In this document: in pieces, positions 47,071-57,338 of the stretch | Numbering within the stretch: position 1 is the first letter of the stretch | Layout of the letters: each line of letters starts with the position of its first letter | From: Gibbula magus | Taxonomy: Eukaryota > Mollusca > Gastropoda > Trochida > Trochidae | Reading direction: 5' to 3' | Assembly (NCBI GenBank): GCA_936450465.1 | Contig: OW388304.1 | Coordinates: 36,051,593-36,115,592, forward strand | DNA: 64,000 bases | Translations under genes and position numbers: made by a program | Notes under the pieces: generated by a model | The model's database searches: none | What the model saw: the letters and a program-made list of their open reading frames with translations, nothing else | What the model was told of the DNA's origin: nothing

Positions 47071-47138
47071 GATATATGTATATATATATAATAAATATTA
47101 AGTAGGTCAAGTTGCAGGTGAACAAGCACCTGACACCA

Positions 47139-47170
<32 letters not shown>
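47071..47170. repeat. Two AT microsatellites
   Basis: (TA)n runs at 47071-47090 and 47141-47170 flank a short unique spacer. Confidence 0.85.
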
Positions 47171-47172
<2 letters not shown>

Positions 47173-47569
47173 ACTTGAGTCAACAAGCTGTCTCTCCCCT
47201 ATGCCAGTGTTATTCCCTCAAATATCATGCTTATATAACTCTCTATACAAAAGTTCATTTATAAAAACTGAGTATTTAGTCTTTGAAGTTGATTCCAACT
47301 GATGAAAGTGTAAGCATTTACTCTGAAACATGTCTGTTTATAATAAAGACGTTACACCTGATGAAGGAGTATGAATATATATAAAAATTGTAGTTTTGAG
47401 TGTTTTAACTGATAAATAAATGATAATTGTGTATCAACAGCCATATATTTTCAAATATGGAAGCACATGGATGTCAGAATAGAAATGAGATAACTAAAAT
47501 CGTAAATATAAACATAATAAATGATTTAAATAATCATAAATGAGTATTTATATAGTGCCTTATCCATAG

Positions 47570-47830
47570 GTGAGAAGAAGTAAGTTAGGATTTAACGCCG
47601 CTTTCAAGAGTACCCGGTATTTCACTTATATCGCGGCTGCTAGCAGGGAGAAAGCCCATAATGCCATGGTGGCTATGCATTGCGGTGAAACCCGCCACCA
47701 TCGACTGGAATTAGTGAACCATTGATAGTACTATGCTGAAATTCAGTGAAGCATTGCACCCAAATATTATTACCTTACTGTGTGTAGAACAATTCTCCAC
47801 AGCAGACAAAGTTGCCGTGCCCCTGGTGGA
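47570..47830 (-). mobile_element. SINE S1, 5'-truncated copy S1e
   Basis: The body and tail are complete but the tRNA head is missing. TTATCCATAG flanks both ends (47560-47569, 47831-47840), so the insertion itself was 5'-truncated. A short tail fragment of another copy lies at 47925-48003. Confidence 0.85.
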
Positions 47831-48236
47831 TTATCCATAGATTAGATGCTTAAAGCGTTGGATGAAAATTTAAAGTCACTCTTGGTTATTAAGAGATGTG
47901 TTGCACAAATGTTAAACAGTGTAGGTGAGGTGAGGGGAGTTGGGGTATAACGCCGCTTTCAAGATTATTTCACTTACCGGTATATCGCAGCTTCTAGTAT
48001 TAAACAGTGTAAATGGGTAAAAAGAGGGGTCACACGGTAAGATTTCAACCGATGGGCTATAATATTATTTCAACATGACAATTATCAGTTATTTATTATG
48101 ATATCAAGCGATGTCATTCATCAGGCTACAAGGTTGACTGCCTCAGAAAATAAACGATGAAAATCAAACATTGTGCACAAGGAAGGAAGTCTTTACTGAA
48201 CGTAGTACCGTAATCAGTCAATGTTGCTCCCATTTT

Positions 48237-49898
48237 TAGCTCATCAGGCCTGAAAGGCCCGATGGGCTTATGGCATGGCATGGCGTCCGGCGTCCGTCCA
48301 TCCGTCCGTCCATCCGTCCATCCGTCCGTAAACTTTTCGCTTTTTCGACTTCTTCTCCAGAACCAATACCTCCACAGAGCTGAAATTTTATGTGCAGACT
48401 CCTTGGCTAATGGGGATTCTAAATTGTAGATTTCGTGACCCCATGACCCCAAATGGGGTCACAGGGGTCACATCCTTTAAAACCTATTTTCATCTTCTTC
48501 TCCAGTTCCAAAAGGTCTAGAGAGCTGAAAAGTTGTGTGCAGACTCCTTGGCTAATGGGGATTCTAAATTGTAGATTTCGTGACCCCATGACCCCAAATG
48601 GGGTCACAGGGGTCACATCCTTAAAAACCTATTTTCATCTTCTTCTCAAGTTCCAAAAGGTCTAGAGAGCTGAAATGTTGTGTGCAGACTCCTTGGCCAA
48701 TGTGGATTCTAAATTGTAGATTTCGTGATCCCATGACCCCAAATGGGGTCACAGGGGTCACATCCTTAAAAACCTATTTTCATCTTCTTCTCCAGTTCCA
48801 AAAGGTCTAGAGAGCTGAAAAGTGGTGTGCAGACTCCTTGGCTAATGGGGATTCTAAATTGTAGATTTCGTGACCCCATGACCCCAAATGGGGTCATAGG
48901 GGTCACATCCTTAAAAACCCTATTTTCATCTTCTTCTCCAGTTCCAAAAGGTCTAGAGAGCTGATATGTTGTGTGCAGACTCCTTGGCCAATGTTGATTC
49001 TAAATTGTAGAGTTTGTGACCCCATGACCCCAAATGGGGTCAGAGGGGTCACATCCTTAAAAACTTTTTTTCATCTTCTTCTCCAGTTCCAAAAGGTTTA
49101 GAGAGCTGAAAAGTTGTGTGCAGACTCCTTGGCTAATGGGGATTCTAAATTGTAGATTTCGTGACCCCATGACCCCAAATGGGGTCACAGGGGTCACATC
49201 CTTAAAAACCTATTTTCATCTTCTTCTCCAGTTCCAAAAGGTCTAGAGAGCTGAAATGTTGTGTGCAGACTCCTTGGTCAATGGGGATTCTAAATTGTAG
49301 ATTTCATGACCCCGTGACCCCAAATGGGGTCACAGGGGTCACATCCTTAAAAACCTATTTTCATCTTCTTCTCCAGTTCCAAAAGGTCTAGAGAGCTGAA
49401 AAGTGGTGTGCAGACTCCTTGGCTAATGGGGATTCTAAATTGTAGATTTTTTGACCCCATGACCCAAAATGGGGTCACAGGGGTCACATCCTTAAAAACC
49501 TATTTTCATCTTCTTCTCCAGTTCCTAAAGGTCTAGAGAGCTGAAAAGTTGTGTGCAGACTCTTTGGCCAATGGGGATTCTAAACTGTAGATTTTGTGAC
49601 CCTGTGACCCCAATCTAGGTCTTGGGTCATGACCCAAAAACCTATTTTCATCTTCTTCTCCAGTTTATATGTAAAGCTCTAGAAAGGTGAAATGTTGTGT
49701 AGAGATTCTTTGGTCAAAGGTGATTCTTAATTGTTGGATTAGTGACCCTGTGACTCCAAATGTGGGTCACAGGGGTCATGATCTAAAATCAATATTATTT
49801 TGCTTGTTAACAATGTATTACTTGAGATAACTTAGATATTCAACCTTTGATAATAAATCAATAAAACCGTGATGAGCTACAGAGCCCATGGCTCTATT
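48237..49898 (+). mobile_element. AGCTCATC-ended element carrying a tandem array
   Basis: It starts TAGCTCATCAGGCCTGAAAG, GGCCCGATGGGCTTATGG and then a GTCCGTCCATCCGTCC-rich leader. It ends GATGAGCTACAGAGCCCATG followed by GCTCT. Leader and end match the reverse copy at 61586-62095, which lacks the amplified array. It resembles the VNTR-bearing non-autonomous elements widespread in molluscs. The transposition class is not determined. Confidence 0.65.
48350..49800 (+). repeat. Ten 145-bp tandem units with TGACCCC hairpins
   Basis: The landmark ATTCTAAATT occurs at 48416, 48561, 48706, 48851, 48997, 49142, 49287, 49432, 49577 and, mutated, 49723: spacing 145-146 bp. Inner units are nearly identical; outer ones diverge. 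Each unit contains GTGACCCCATGACCCC, AAAT and GGGGTCACAGGGGTCAC, an almost perfect hairpin. Confidence 0.95.
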
Positions 49899-50124
49899 TT
49901 TATCCTCTTGTTGCCATCTTAGTTTATAGTGTGAAAGTCTACCAGAAATCTTTGTGCAGAAAAATAAGAGACTCAAGCTGAATCTTAAGACAAGAAAAAC
50001 ATCCCCTTTAATTTATTTTGTGTAAAAAAAAAATAATGTTTTACTTTCGAAGAGATAGATTTCCCCCATTTTTTAAAATTTTTAATGAATACTTAATGAC
50101 ATTTTAATTCTTTGATTGTTTGAA

Positions 50125-50222
50125 CTCTCAGCCGAATCATGGGTGTAGTGGAAAACAAAATATTTCTCAAAATGCCAAAAAACAAGATGGCAGATTCTCT
50201 GATAGAACACTCTCTTTAAGGA
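50125..50222 (-). mobile_element. MITE family B, end fragment B7
   Basis: CAAAATGCCAAAAAACAAGA, TGGCAGATTCTCTGATAGAA and CACTCTCTTTAA match a family-B terminus. Confidence 0.5.
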
Positions 50223-50383
50223 TGCAGAGACAGAGGCAACAAAAATTGTGAATAACTTGTTGTTAAAATACCTGAGAGCAACCTCTTGTTACCCAGGTGG
50301 TACAGAATGGGGATATTTATGATTTTGATTCTCTGATGAATTATTAAAGTTATCTACCAGCTGTGAATAATTAAACTTTATCT

Positions 50384-50745
50384 TTAAAGGGGCAGTAGCA
50401 CGTTTTTTGCAAAATTTATTTTGTCAAATTTCCTTTTTATGATGATAGTTTGTGTTATTTTAATTTACGTTAGAGGGTAAAACATCTTATTACACAAACC
50501 AATTATCAGTAGTAGTAATAATGATGTTGCGTATAAAGCAAAAATTGCATGGCGGCCATTTTATTGTGAACACATTTTATTAATTTAAATGACAAAAACG
50601 ATTCCGATGGCTTTACTGAGCCATGTGCACTCATTTTTAACTTGATTTTCCGAAGAGAGAAGGGTGTTTTACTCATAGTGAAATTATTTTTCAAATGCAT
50701 TTCATCGACTTATTTGAGCGAAAAAACGTGTTACTGCCCCTTTAA
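50384..50745 (+). mobile_element. MITE family A, copy A6
   Basis: 362 bp, TTAA at both ends, intact left end AGGGGCAGTAGCACG and right end CGTGTTACTGCCCCT; core GCATGGCGGCCATTTTATTG. Confidence 0.85.
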
Positions 50746-51715
50746 AGGTTCATATCGACATATTATGGTACAGGTCTTGACCATGCTTATGGGGCTATAT
50801 AGACTTATTTGCTCCCAAAAATTATTATATACTATATATCATATATTATATATTATATTATATATATTTATAAAACGGTATATTTTCTAATTAAATAACA
50901 AAGACAATTGATCATATATTTCTACAAATTTATGAAAAAGAATGTGTTGAAAGTCTTGTATCAGTGTTTGCATATGGTCAAAACCAATATAGAGAAAACT
51001 GTGCTCATTTGAAATGTTGAACCACAAAATTCTTTCCTTTGGGTATACTCAGATATGTGTACTAGGAATTAATTAGATCGATTACAGTAAACTGTATACA
51101 ATGTCCTTAAATTACTATACCCAGTAATTGGGTTGGGACAGCAGAATGGCTACTAAAAACTTAAGAAAACCTAAATGATAAATATCCTGGTTTCAGGGCC
51201 TCTATATTAATGATGTGGCCCTGAATCAGGATAGTTATCTTTTTAGGTTTTTCTTAAATTTGTGGGGCAGTACATCTCTCTTCAAATCAATAAACAGGTC
51301 TATTACTAGGAGTGGAGAGTTTGAAAGATCACACTCAACACAATACCTAACTGTCACACAAATCACAAAGTTATACAGCACATACAACACAAAGAATACA
51401 TTTCAGACATTCCTTTATTGATTTTTACTCTCACATTCCTTACAGTTTGAAAGTGCTTGAGTTTTTTAGTGATAAAATATTTTCTGAATAAATGTTAGCT
51501 AATAGCATGTAGATGTTAAGACAACATAGAGTTGATATGGAGTGTATCCATTGAAATCACTTAGAATATCCACAACATCTTAAATGCATTATAATGCATT
51601 AGTCAATTACAACAAGCACGGCTGTTTGACTCAAAGGCGAGCTAGAGAGACATTTTAGGAGTGCTTCGGTTACTATTCTAAATAAGGAATTTTTATGTTT
51701 AGACGAAGGATATCA
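50746..51715. other. No gene recognised
   Basis: AT-rich, with an AT-repeat run at 50828-50872. No supported exon. Confidence 0.4.
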
Positions 51716-51836
51716 CAGTGACAGATCCAGAAGGGTGGTTCAGGGAGTTCAAAACCCCCATTAAACCCCTGTTAAACCCCCTGGAGGACGCTCTCATATC
51801 CCTAACACACCCATCATTGAAAATTCCTGGATTTGC
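51716..51836 (+). mobile_element. MITE E, diverged copy E6
   Basis: CAGTGACAGATCCAGAAGGG head and GAAAATTCCTGGATTTGC end, with C-rich text between. Confidence 0.5.
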
Positions 51837-51930
51837 TTATGTTAAGTTCAATGGATATAACGGTGAAGTTAATCGTGTCAACTTGTATGGAAACATCTCT
51901 AACTCCGGCACTGTTACTGTTAAACACCAT

Positions 51931-52064
51931 CAGTGGCGGATTCGGGGGGAGATAGGGGGATGTCCAGGGGCCCCCCCCCTTTCAAAATTTTTTGCATGGG
52001 CGGGTATGGGGAAACAAATTTTGGACCCCCCCCCCCCCTTTCAAAATTCCTGGATCCGCCACTG
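51931..52064. mobile_element. GGATCCGCC-type (hAT-like) MITE E, copy E7
   Basis: The ends CAGTGGCGGATTCGGGGGG and CCTGGATCCGCCACTG are inverted. The flanking bases are ACCAT and ACCGT, a possible 5-bp duplication with one change. The centre is TTTGCATGGGCGGG. Confidence 0.75.
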
Positions 52065-52220
52065 ACCGTGACGGTTATAAGGTTATAATGTACAGCCATT
52101 TTCAAATGATGTTTTTCAAACTAAAAGATCACTATGATTTTTAGTTCCATTTCTACAGAAAAACAAATTAAATGTAAAATAAATCAGGGTAAAATCTTCA
52201 TACTGTAACATTCTTTCATC

Positions 52221-52375
52221 GACTTCTCATTCACTACTTCTATGAACTCTGACGAACACACGATGTCCCGAAACATGGCTTTATTCCTTGTTCAAATACA
52301 ACATAACCATCGGGCCGCCATTGCAGTCCCAGTACTTCCGGTTGCATTCGGAAAGTTCATTCGGAAGTGCCAACA
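52221..52375 (-). repeat. 3' LTR, 155 bp
   Basis: On the minus strand it begins TGTTGGCACTTCC, directly after the polypurine tract. It contains AATAAAGCCATG, a possible polyadenylation signal, and ends GAGAAGTC where the 5' LTR has GAGAAGCA. Confidence 0.93.
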
Positions 52376-52388
52376 TTTCCCTTCCTTT
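52376..52388 (-). other. Polypurine tract
   Basis: AAAGGAAGGGAAA on the minus strand immediately precedes the 3' LTR start TGTTGG; it is the expected plus-strand primer site. Confidence 0.85.
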
Positions 52389-52562
52389 AAAAAAAAAATC
52401 TTCCTTATTAAGGAAAGGTTTTTTTTAAAATACAGGAAACTTAAAATGACTAGAAATATTAGGGATATAAATGTTAGGATTTACCCTTAAATCCAATTAA
52501 CGTCGAACTGGAACATTAACACATAAACATTAACTGTCTGTTTGTGATATTTAACTGGTTGC

Positions 52563-55500
52563 CTAAGGCTCGATCACATAGTCTTTCAGTCTCTCAGGGA
52601 GTCTCCTCTCCCGGAGCGGTCTGGTGCGGATCTCTGCAGTGTCGGTCTCCCTGCTGGCAGGTGGTTGTGCAGTTGTAGGGGTGTTCACCTCCATGGGAGG
52701 TGTCTGCGCTGCAGTCTGCGTCGCGGTCACTGGAGTAGGTGCTACAGTTGTCGGTTGTTTCAGGACCACAAGAGGTGTCGGTCGCTGAGTGACACCCTCT
52801 GGTGGCGGAGCTGCAGGCCTCAGTTGGACACGGTTGCGTCTCAGCGTGCGGGTCGGGGTCTCGAGGGTGTATGATCTCTTGTCATCCCTGTCAACGATTT
52901 TACCATATATCCATGGGTTTCCTCGTTGGTTTGGGGGTGGTTTAGCATATGCATATTTTCCGGGCTCTATCGGGTTGTGTGCAGAGGACTGTTTGTCATA
53001 GTATAGCTTACTTGCAATCCTCTTGGTTTCTATCTGCTGGTTAACCAGGTCACTACTGATTATGGAGGGTTGTAGCAGTTGGTTTGGAGTTGGAAGCAGT
53101 GTTCTCGTTCGTCGATTCAGCATTCTCTGGGCAGGTGAGAATGTATGTCCTTTCTGGGGAGTATTTCTATAGTTCAAAAGTGCAAGCTGAAGATCTGTAG
53201 ATTTCTTGATCATGGCTTTGGCGACTTTGACCGCCGCCTCTGCTCGTCCGTTGCCCTTTGGATGATATGGGGAGGAGGTAGTATGTTTGAAGGAGTATTC
53301 CTTAGCAAAATTTTCATAGTCCTTGCTGATGAATTGTGGGCCGTTGTCTGTGTGGCACACACTAGGTATCCCATATCTGGAAAAGTGAGCCTTTGTCTTC
53401 TCAATAACCGTCGCTGAAAGGGTGTTCTCCATCTCGTCAATCTCAATCCAGTCTGAGTAGTGACATACTGTCACAAGATAGTCTCTCTGCTCATTGTTGA
53501 ACAAGTCTTGACTGATCAATTGCCATGGCATAGTGGGGATGGGCAGAGACTTCATAGGCTCTTTGGGTGCTTCTTTTCCATACTGCGCGCATGTCCCACA
53601 TGCATTGCACATGTCCAGGATTGATTTCCTCATGCCTGGCCAAAATAATACTTCTCTAGCCATCCTCAGACTGGACTCTGATCCAAAATGATTCAGGTGA
53701 ATCTTCTCTAGCATTTCCTTGTACATTGTCTGTGGTATCAGGACTTGCTGACCCTTGTAAATAACTCCGCTGCTGATGCTGAGCTCATCTTTGAATCCCC
53801 AATAAGGAAGTAGGCTGGCGTCTAGACTATCTCGTTCCTCTGGCCATCCCTTATTAATGAGGGCATATACTCTGGACATGACTGGATCCTGCGAAGTTTC
53901 CTTCCTGAGCTTTTCTTCTGTTTGTACAGACAATCTTGGATTGTGCATCTCAATTTCTGTTTGCAATTCAAGACGAAACACTTCATATCCTGTGACCTCT
54001 GCACTCACAGGTGTTGGGAGAGCTGCACGTGATAGGGTGTCTGCCAAGTGAAGTGATGTTCCCTTTCTGTATGCGAGTGTGAACTGGTACCTCTGTAACT
54101 TCATCAACATTCTCTGCAATCTGGCCGGTGCCTTGTTGAGGGGTTTCTTCACAATGGTCTCAAGGGGTTTGTGGTCTGTGTGAACTGTGATGTCTGCTTT
54201 CCCATACAGCCACTGGTCAAATTTGGAAAACGCGTTGCAGATGGCCAAGCATTCTTTCTCTATCTGAGAATAGCGCTGCTCAGTTTCATTCATGCTGCAT
54301 GAAGTGTAGGCGACTGGATGGAGTTTACCGTCATTATCTGCCTGGAGCAATGCACCTCCAAGTCCATCCTCGCTTGCGTCAACCTGCAGGACTACCGGTT
54401 TCTGGAGGTCATAGTAGCTGAGAACTGGTGTAGACGACAACAGTTGTTTCACCTGGTTGAAAGCTGATTGCTGTGTTGGGGACCATGAAAATGGAACTCC
54501 ATTTTGGGTTAATCTGGTAAGCGGACGCATTGTCGTGCTCAGGTTTTCACAGAACGGTGATAGGAAGTTGACCATTCCTATGAATCTCAACAGGGCAGCT
54601 TTATTCTGTGGGGCAGACATGTCACGAATCGCCGATATCTTGTCTGGGTCGGCTCTCATACCTTTGTCTGTTATGACATGGCCTACAAACTTTAGCTCCT
54701 TCATCTTGAACTTCAACTTGGACGGCTGACACTTCACATTCTTCTCAACACATCTTTCCATCAGTGCAATAAACTTCCTGTCATGGTCAATCTCTGCCTC
54801 CTCGTAGGTGTTCCCTTCTCCATAGATGAGAATGTCATCTGTTCTCGAGATAGTGCCACTCAGCCCCTCTAGGGCTCCATCTAGCCTCATTTGAAATTCT
54901 TCCGGGGCACTTGTGATGCCGAACGGTAGCCGCAACCATCTGTATCTGCCATAGGAGGTGTGCATGGTTGTCATATATGATGACTCCTCATCCAACGGAA
55001 TGTGCAGGAAACCCTCGCGTACGTCAACAAGCGAGAAACACTTCGCATTACACAATTTGTGGAGTTGTTCATTTAGGGTGGTCATTTGGTACATTGGTCT
55101 GAGAATGGCTTTATTCACAGTCTGGCTGGGGTCTATGCACACACGGAACTTCTTCGGGGTTTCTCTGATGAGTATGTTGGAACACCATGGGGTCGGTTCT
55201 TCAACCTTGGCGAGCATGCCCGCTTCCACATACTTGTCGAGTGCAGCTTTCTCCTTCTCTCTCTTCACTACTGGTACCCTATGGATAGGCATTTGAATGG
55301 GAGACACATGTTCCTTAACCTTGAAATGTACTGGCGGACCGATGCATCCAATACCTTCAAAATTCTCTGGATATGTCGATAAGACATCTTCTTTAGTGAG
55401 GTTTCCCGGTTGAGGTAGTAGTCGCCTGCTCGGTACTTTGATTGGTATTGACTGTCTTGGTCGAGGAACAATGCACAGGTTAGAGTCTCTTTGGTGAACA

Positions 55501-57077
55501 ACCTCTAGCCGAGAGCATGCACACATCACAGTTGAAGTGTCAATATCACGACAGCCCGTAAGTGAACGTAAGTCGTTGGCTGTATGTGTATCCGATCGAT
55601 TTCTGGCTTGATAACCTGGAAGATCATTCCCTTTTGTGTCAGGCCTGGTCACTTGCGACGACAGAGTGTATACTTCATCAGCCTTGATTTCTATCAACCC
55701 AATCTTCTCAGAGTCACTGCCCGACAAGAGAGCTGGCTTTCCCTTCATGTCATGTTTTGGAAGCACTTGGAATTGCAGTAAATGGTATTGATTTTCCCTT
55801 TGACAGATCAGTTCAATTTGGCCAACTGGGTACAAAGGCTTTGAGTCCCCATACGGGTGAAGGATGAAAGGTGATTTCCTGAGCTTGGTTTGAGGGAAGA
55901 TGTTTCTTACAGTCTCCTCTGAAATTGTGTTGCAGGTCGCTGCTGAGTCAATCTGATACTTGATTGTCTGGAATTGAGATCCTGTGTCGGATGATAATAG
56001 GTTCACGAAGTATTTCTTTCCTCCGCTCTCAGAGTTAATATTGTGGACTTGGGCATCAAGAGAAAATAGCTGGTATTCCTCGTCCTGATCACAAGTATCA
56101 TGGTATTGTTCATGGGTATGGTCTGTGTCCAAATGATGAGTTTGCTGGTGATTTTCCCTGTTAGATCTCCACTTGTTGCCCCCTTGCGAAGAATTGAATT
56201 GGTTTCTTGACTGATTTGGGAATCTACCACCTCGACCCCGACTCCTGCTTGAATAGCCTCTTCCTCTTGCATGTGTGTCAGGTTGTAAACAAACCCTTGC
56301 AAAATGATCATTTATTCCACATATATCGCAAGATTTCCCTTTAGCTGGACACACTTTCCATGAGTGTGGACCTCTTCTGTCTCCACACCAGTGACAAGTA
56401 CCAGGTTCCCTTTTCAACTTCATTTCGGCATGTTTTGTCCAATTTACCTGTTCATCTATCCTGCCAGAGTTATTGATGAGTTTATTTGCGTTCTGTGCAG
56501 ATTCCAAGGCCTTTGCTTCCCCTACAACGTTAGACATTAATTTCTGATTTCTGTCTGCTTTCAAATGTGTTTTGAGTAATTCAGTTCTGATATTACTGTC
56601 TTGAAGACCAAAAACAAATTTGTCACGGCACATCTCATCAGACATTGCTCTGAAGTTGCACAGAACTCCTGCTTGTCTGACCTTGACCTCCCAATCCTGC
56701 ACAGATTCATGGGGTAGTTGATTTGTACACCAGAATTTGAACCTATCAGTCATGAGTGAACTACCAACAGTTCCAGTATAAAATGTCCTCAATTTGTCCA
56801 TTAAAACCCATGGTTTCTTGGTATCTTCCCGGGGAATTTGGGGTTCAATTGTGTATCTAATTACCTGCAGTGCCTCGTCAGGCATGGATGATCTCAACGC
56901 CGCTATTTCAAGACATGGTTTTTTGTAATATGCATCTTTTTGAGTCTCGGAATCCTTTTCTAAATCCCTGTAATCTGCCTGTAAGCAAAAGTCATGGAAC
57001 CGCATTTCAAAGTTTTTAAAATTTTCAACAACATTTCCAGAAAGTTTCAGCTCTGGTCGTTTTGGAAGTCCCGCCAT
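52563..57077 (-). CDS. Gag-Pol polyprotein of Ty3/gypsy element (1504 codons)
   Basis: One uninterrupted frame ending in TAG at 52565-52563. The first ATG is 57077-57075; the frame extends two codons further to a TTG (57083), which I do not take as the start. Gag lies at the N-terminus with two zinc knuckles, about residues 228-243 (C-x2-C-x6-H-x4-C, widened) and 250-263 (C-x2-C-x4-H-x4-C). Then come an aspartic protease with D377 in QIDSAATCN (Ala where Gly is usual) and reverse transcriptase with D685 (FSLVDV), LPFG at ~717-720 and D747-D748 (SRTDDILIYG; Arg-Thr in place of the usual Tyr-x). RNase H follows (D900, E940/E942, D968 in HTDHKPLE). Integrase has HHCC residues 1127, 1130, 1160 and 1163, and catalytic D1191, D1244 and E1280 with the classic 35-residue D-E spacing. 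A proline/threonine-rich tail follows. No chromodomain is seen. gag and pol are fused without a frameshift. Confidence 0.95.
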   Translation of the reverse strand: MAGLPKRPELKLSGNVVENFKNFEMRFHDFCLQADYRDLEKDSETQKDAYYKKPCLEIAALRSSMPDEALQVIRYTIEPQIPREDTKKPWVLMDKLRTFYTGTVGSSLMTDRFKFWCTNQLPHESVQDWEVKVRQAGVLCNFRAMSDEMCRDKFVFGLQDSNIRTELLKTHLKADRNQKLMSNVVGEAKALESAQNANKLINNSGRIDEQVNWTKHAEMKLKREPGTCHWCGDRRGPHSWKVCPAKGKSCDICGINDHFARVCLQPDTHARGRGYSSRSRGRGGRFPNQSRNQFNSSQGGNKWRSNRENHQQTHHLDTDHTHEQYHDTCDQDEEYQLFSLDAQVHNINSESGGKKYFVNLLSSDTGSQFQTIKYQIDSAATCNTISEETVRNIFPQTKLRKSPFILHPYGDSKPLYPVGQIELICQRENQYHLLQFQVLPKHDMKGKPALLSGSDSEKIGLIEIKADEVYTLSSQVTRPDTKGNDLPGYQARNRSDTHTANDLRSLTGCRDIDTSTVMCACSRLEVVHQRDSNLCIVPRPRQSIPIKVPSRRLLPQPGNLTKEDVLSTYPENFEGIGCIGPPVHFKVKEHVSPIQMPIHRVPVVKREKEKAALDKYVEAGMLAKVEEPTPWCSNILIRETPKKFRVCIDPSQTVNKAILRPMYQMTTLNEQLHKLCNAKCFSLVDVREGFLHIPLDEESSYMTTMHTSYGRYRWLRLPFGITSAPEEFQMRLDGALEGLSGTISRTDDILIYGEGNTYEEAEIDHDRKFIALMERCVEKNVKCQPSKLKFKMKELKFVGHVITDKGMRADPDKISAIRDMSAPQNKAALLRFIGMVNFLSPFCENLSTTMRPLTRLTQNGVPFSWSPTQQSAFNQVKQLLSSTPVLSYYDLQKPVVLQVDASEDGLGGALLQADNDGKLHPVAYTSCSMNETEQRYSQIEKECLAICNAFSKFDQWLYGKADITVHTDHKPLETIVKKPLNKAPARLQRMLMKLQRYQFTLAYRKGTSLHLADTLSRAALPTPVSAEVTGYEVFRLELQTEIEMHNPRLSVQTEEKLRKETSQDPVMSRVYALINKGWPEERDSLDASLLPYWGFKDELSISSGVIYKGQQVLIPQTMYKEMLEKIHLNHFGSESSLRMAREVLFWPGMRKSILDMCNACGTCAQYGKEAPKEPMKSLPIPTMPWQLISQDLFNNEQRDYLVTVCHYSDWIEIDEMENTLSATVIEKTKAHFSRYGIPSVCHTDNGPQFISKDYENFAKEYSFKHTTSSPYHPKGNGRAEAAVKVAKAMIKKSTDLQLALLNYRNTPQKGHTFSPAQRMLNRRTRTLLPTPNQLLQPSIISSDLVNQQIETKRIASKLYYDKQSSAHNPIEPGKYAYAKPPPNQRGNPWIYGKIVDRDDKRSYTLETPTRTLRRNRVQLRPAAPPPEGVTQRPTPLVVLKQPTTVAPTPVTATQTAAQTPPMEVNTPTTAQPPASRETDTAEIRTRPLRERRLPERLKDYVIEP

Positions 57078-57156
57078 TTTCAAACCTTAGTTACGTCGAC
57101 TAACACTAGTGATCTCCGATGATGTGTCCGATATTAGTCACTCCCGTACTGTTCAC

Positions 57157-57175
57157 AATCCCACTTCTGACACCA
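57157..57175 (-). other. Primer-binding site, tRNA-Leu
   Basis: TGGTGTCAGAAGTGGGATT on the minus strand is complementary to the 3' end of metazoan tRNA-Leu (ATCCCACTTCTGACA plus CCA). It lies 8 bases after the 5' LTR. Confidence 0.85.
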
Positions 57176-57183
57176 AGTTTCCC

Positions 57184-57338
57184 TGCTTCTCATTCACTAC
57201 TTCTATGAACTCTGACGAACACACGATGTCCCGAAACATGGCTTTATTCCTTGTTCAAATACAACATAACCATCGGGCCGCCATTGCAGTCCCAGTACTT
57301 CCGGTTGCATTCGGAAAGTTCATTCGGAAGTGCCAACA
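57184..57338 (-). repeat. 5' LTR, 155 bp
   Basis: Minus strand TGTTGG...GAGAAGCA, ordinary TG/CA borders. At 155 bp it is short for a gypsy LTR. It should hold the element promoter; no clear TATA box is visible. Confidence 0.93.

Larger units (their letters stand above)
52221..57338 (-). mobile_element. Ty3/gypsy LTR retrotransposon, apparently full length
   Basis: 5.1 kb on the minus strand: 5' LTR (57338-57184), primer-binding site (57175-57157), one Gag-Pol frame (57077-52563), polypurine tract (52388-52376) and 3' LTR (52375-52221). LTRs are identical over 153 bp, which implies a recent insertion. Against an undisturbed insertion, the last two bases of the 3' LTR read TC rather than CA, and the flanks (TCATC, ATCTT) show no convincing target duplication. 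No envelope frame is present. Confidence 0.93.

Noticed and set aside
48350..49800. CRISPR-like array
   Set aside because: Units are contiguous 145-bp repeats without unique spacers, in an animal genome.
52665..56311. Numerous plus- and minus-strand frames inside the retrotransposon
   Set aside because: Shadows of the Gag-Pol frame in other registers.
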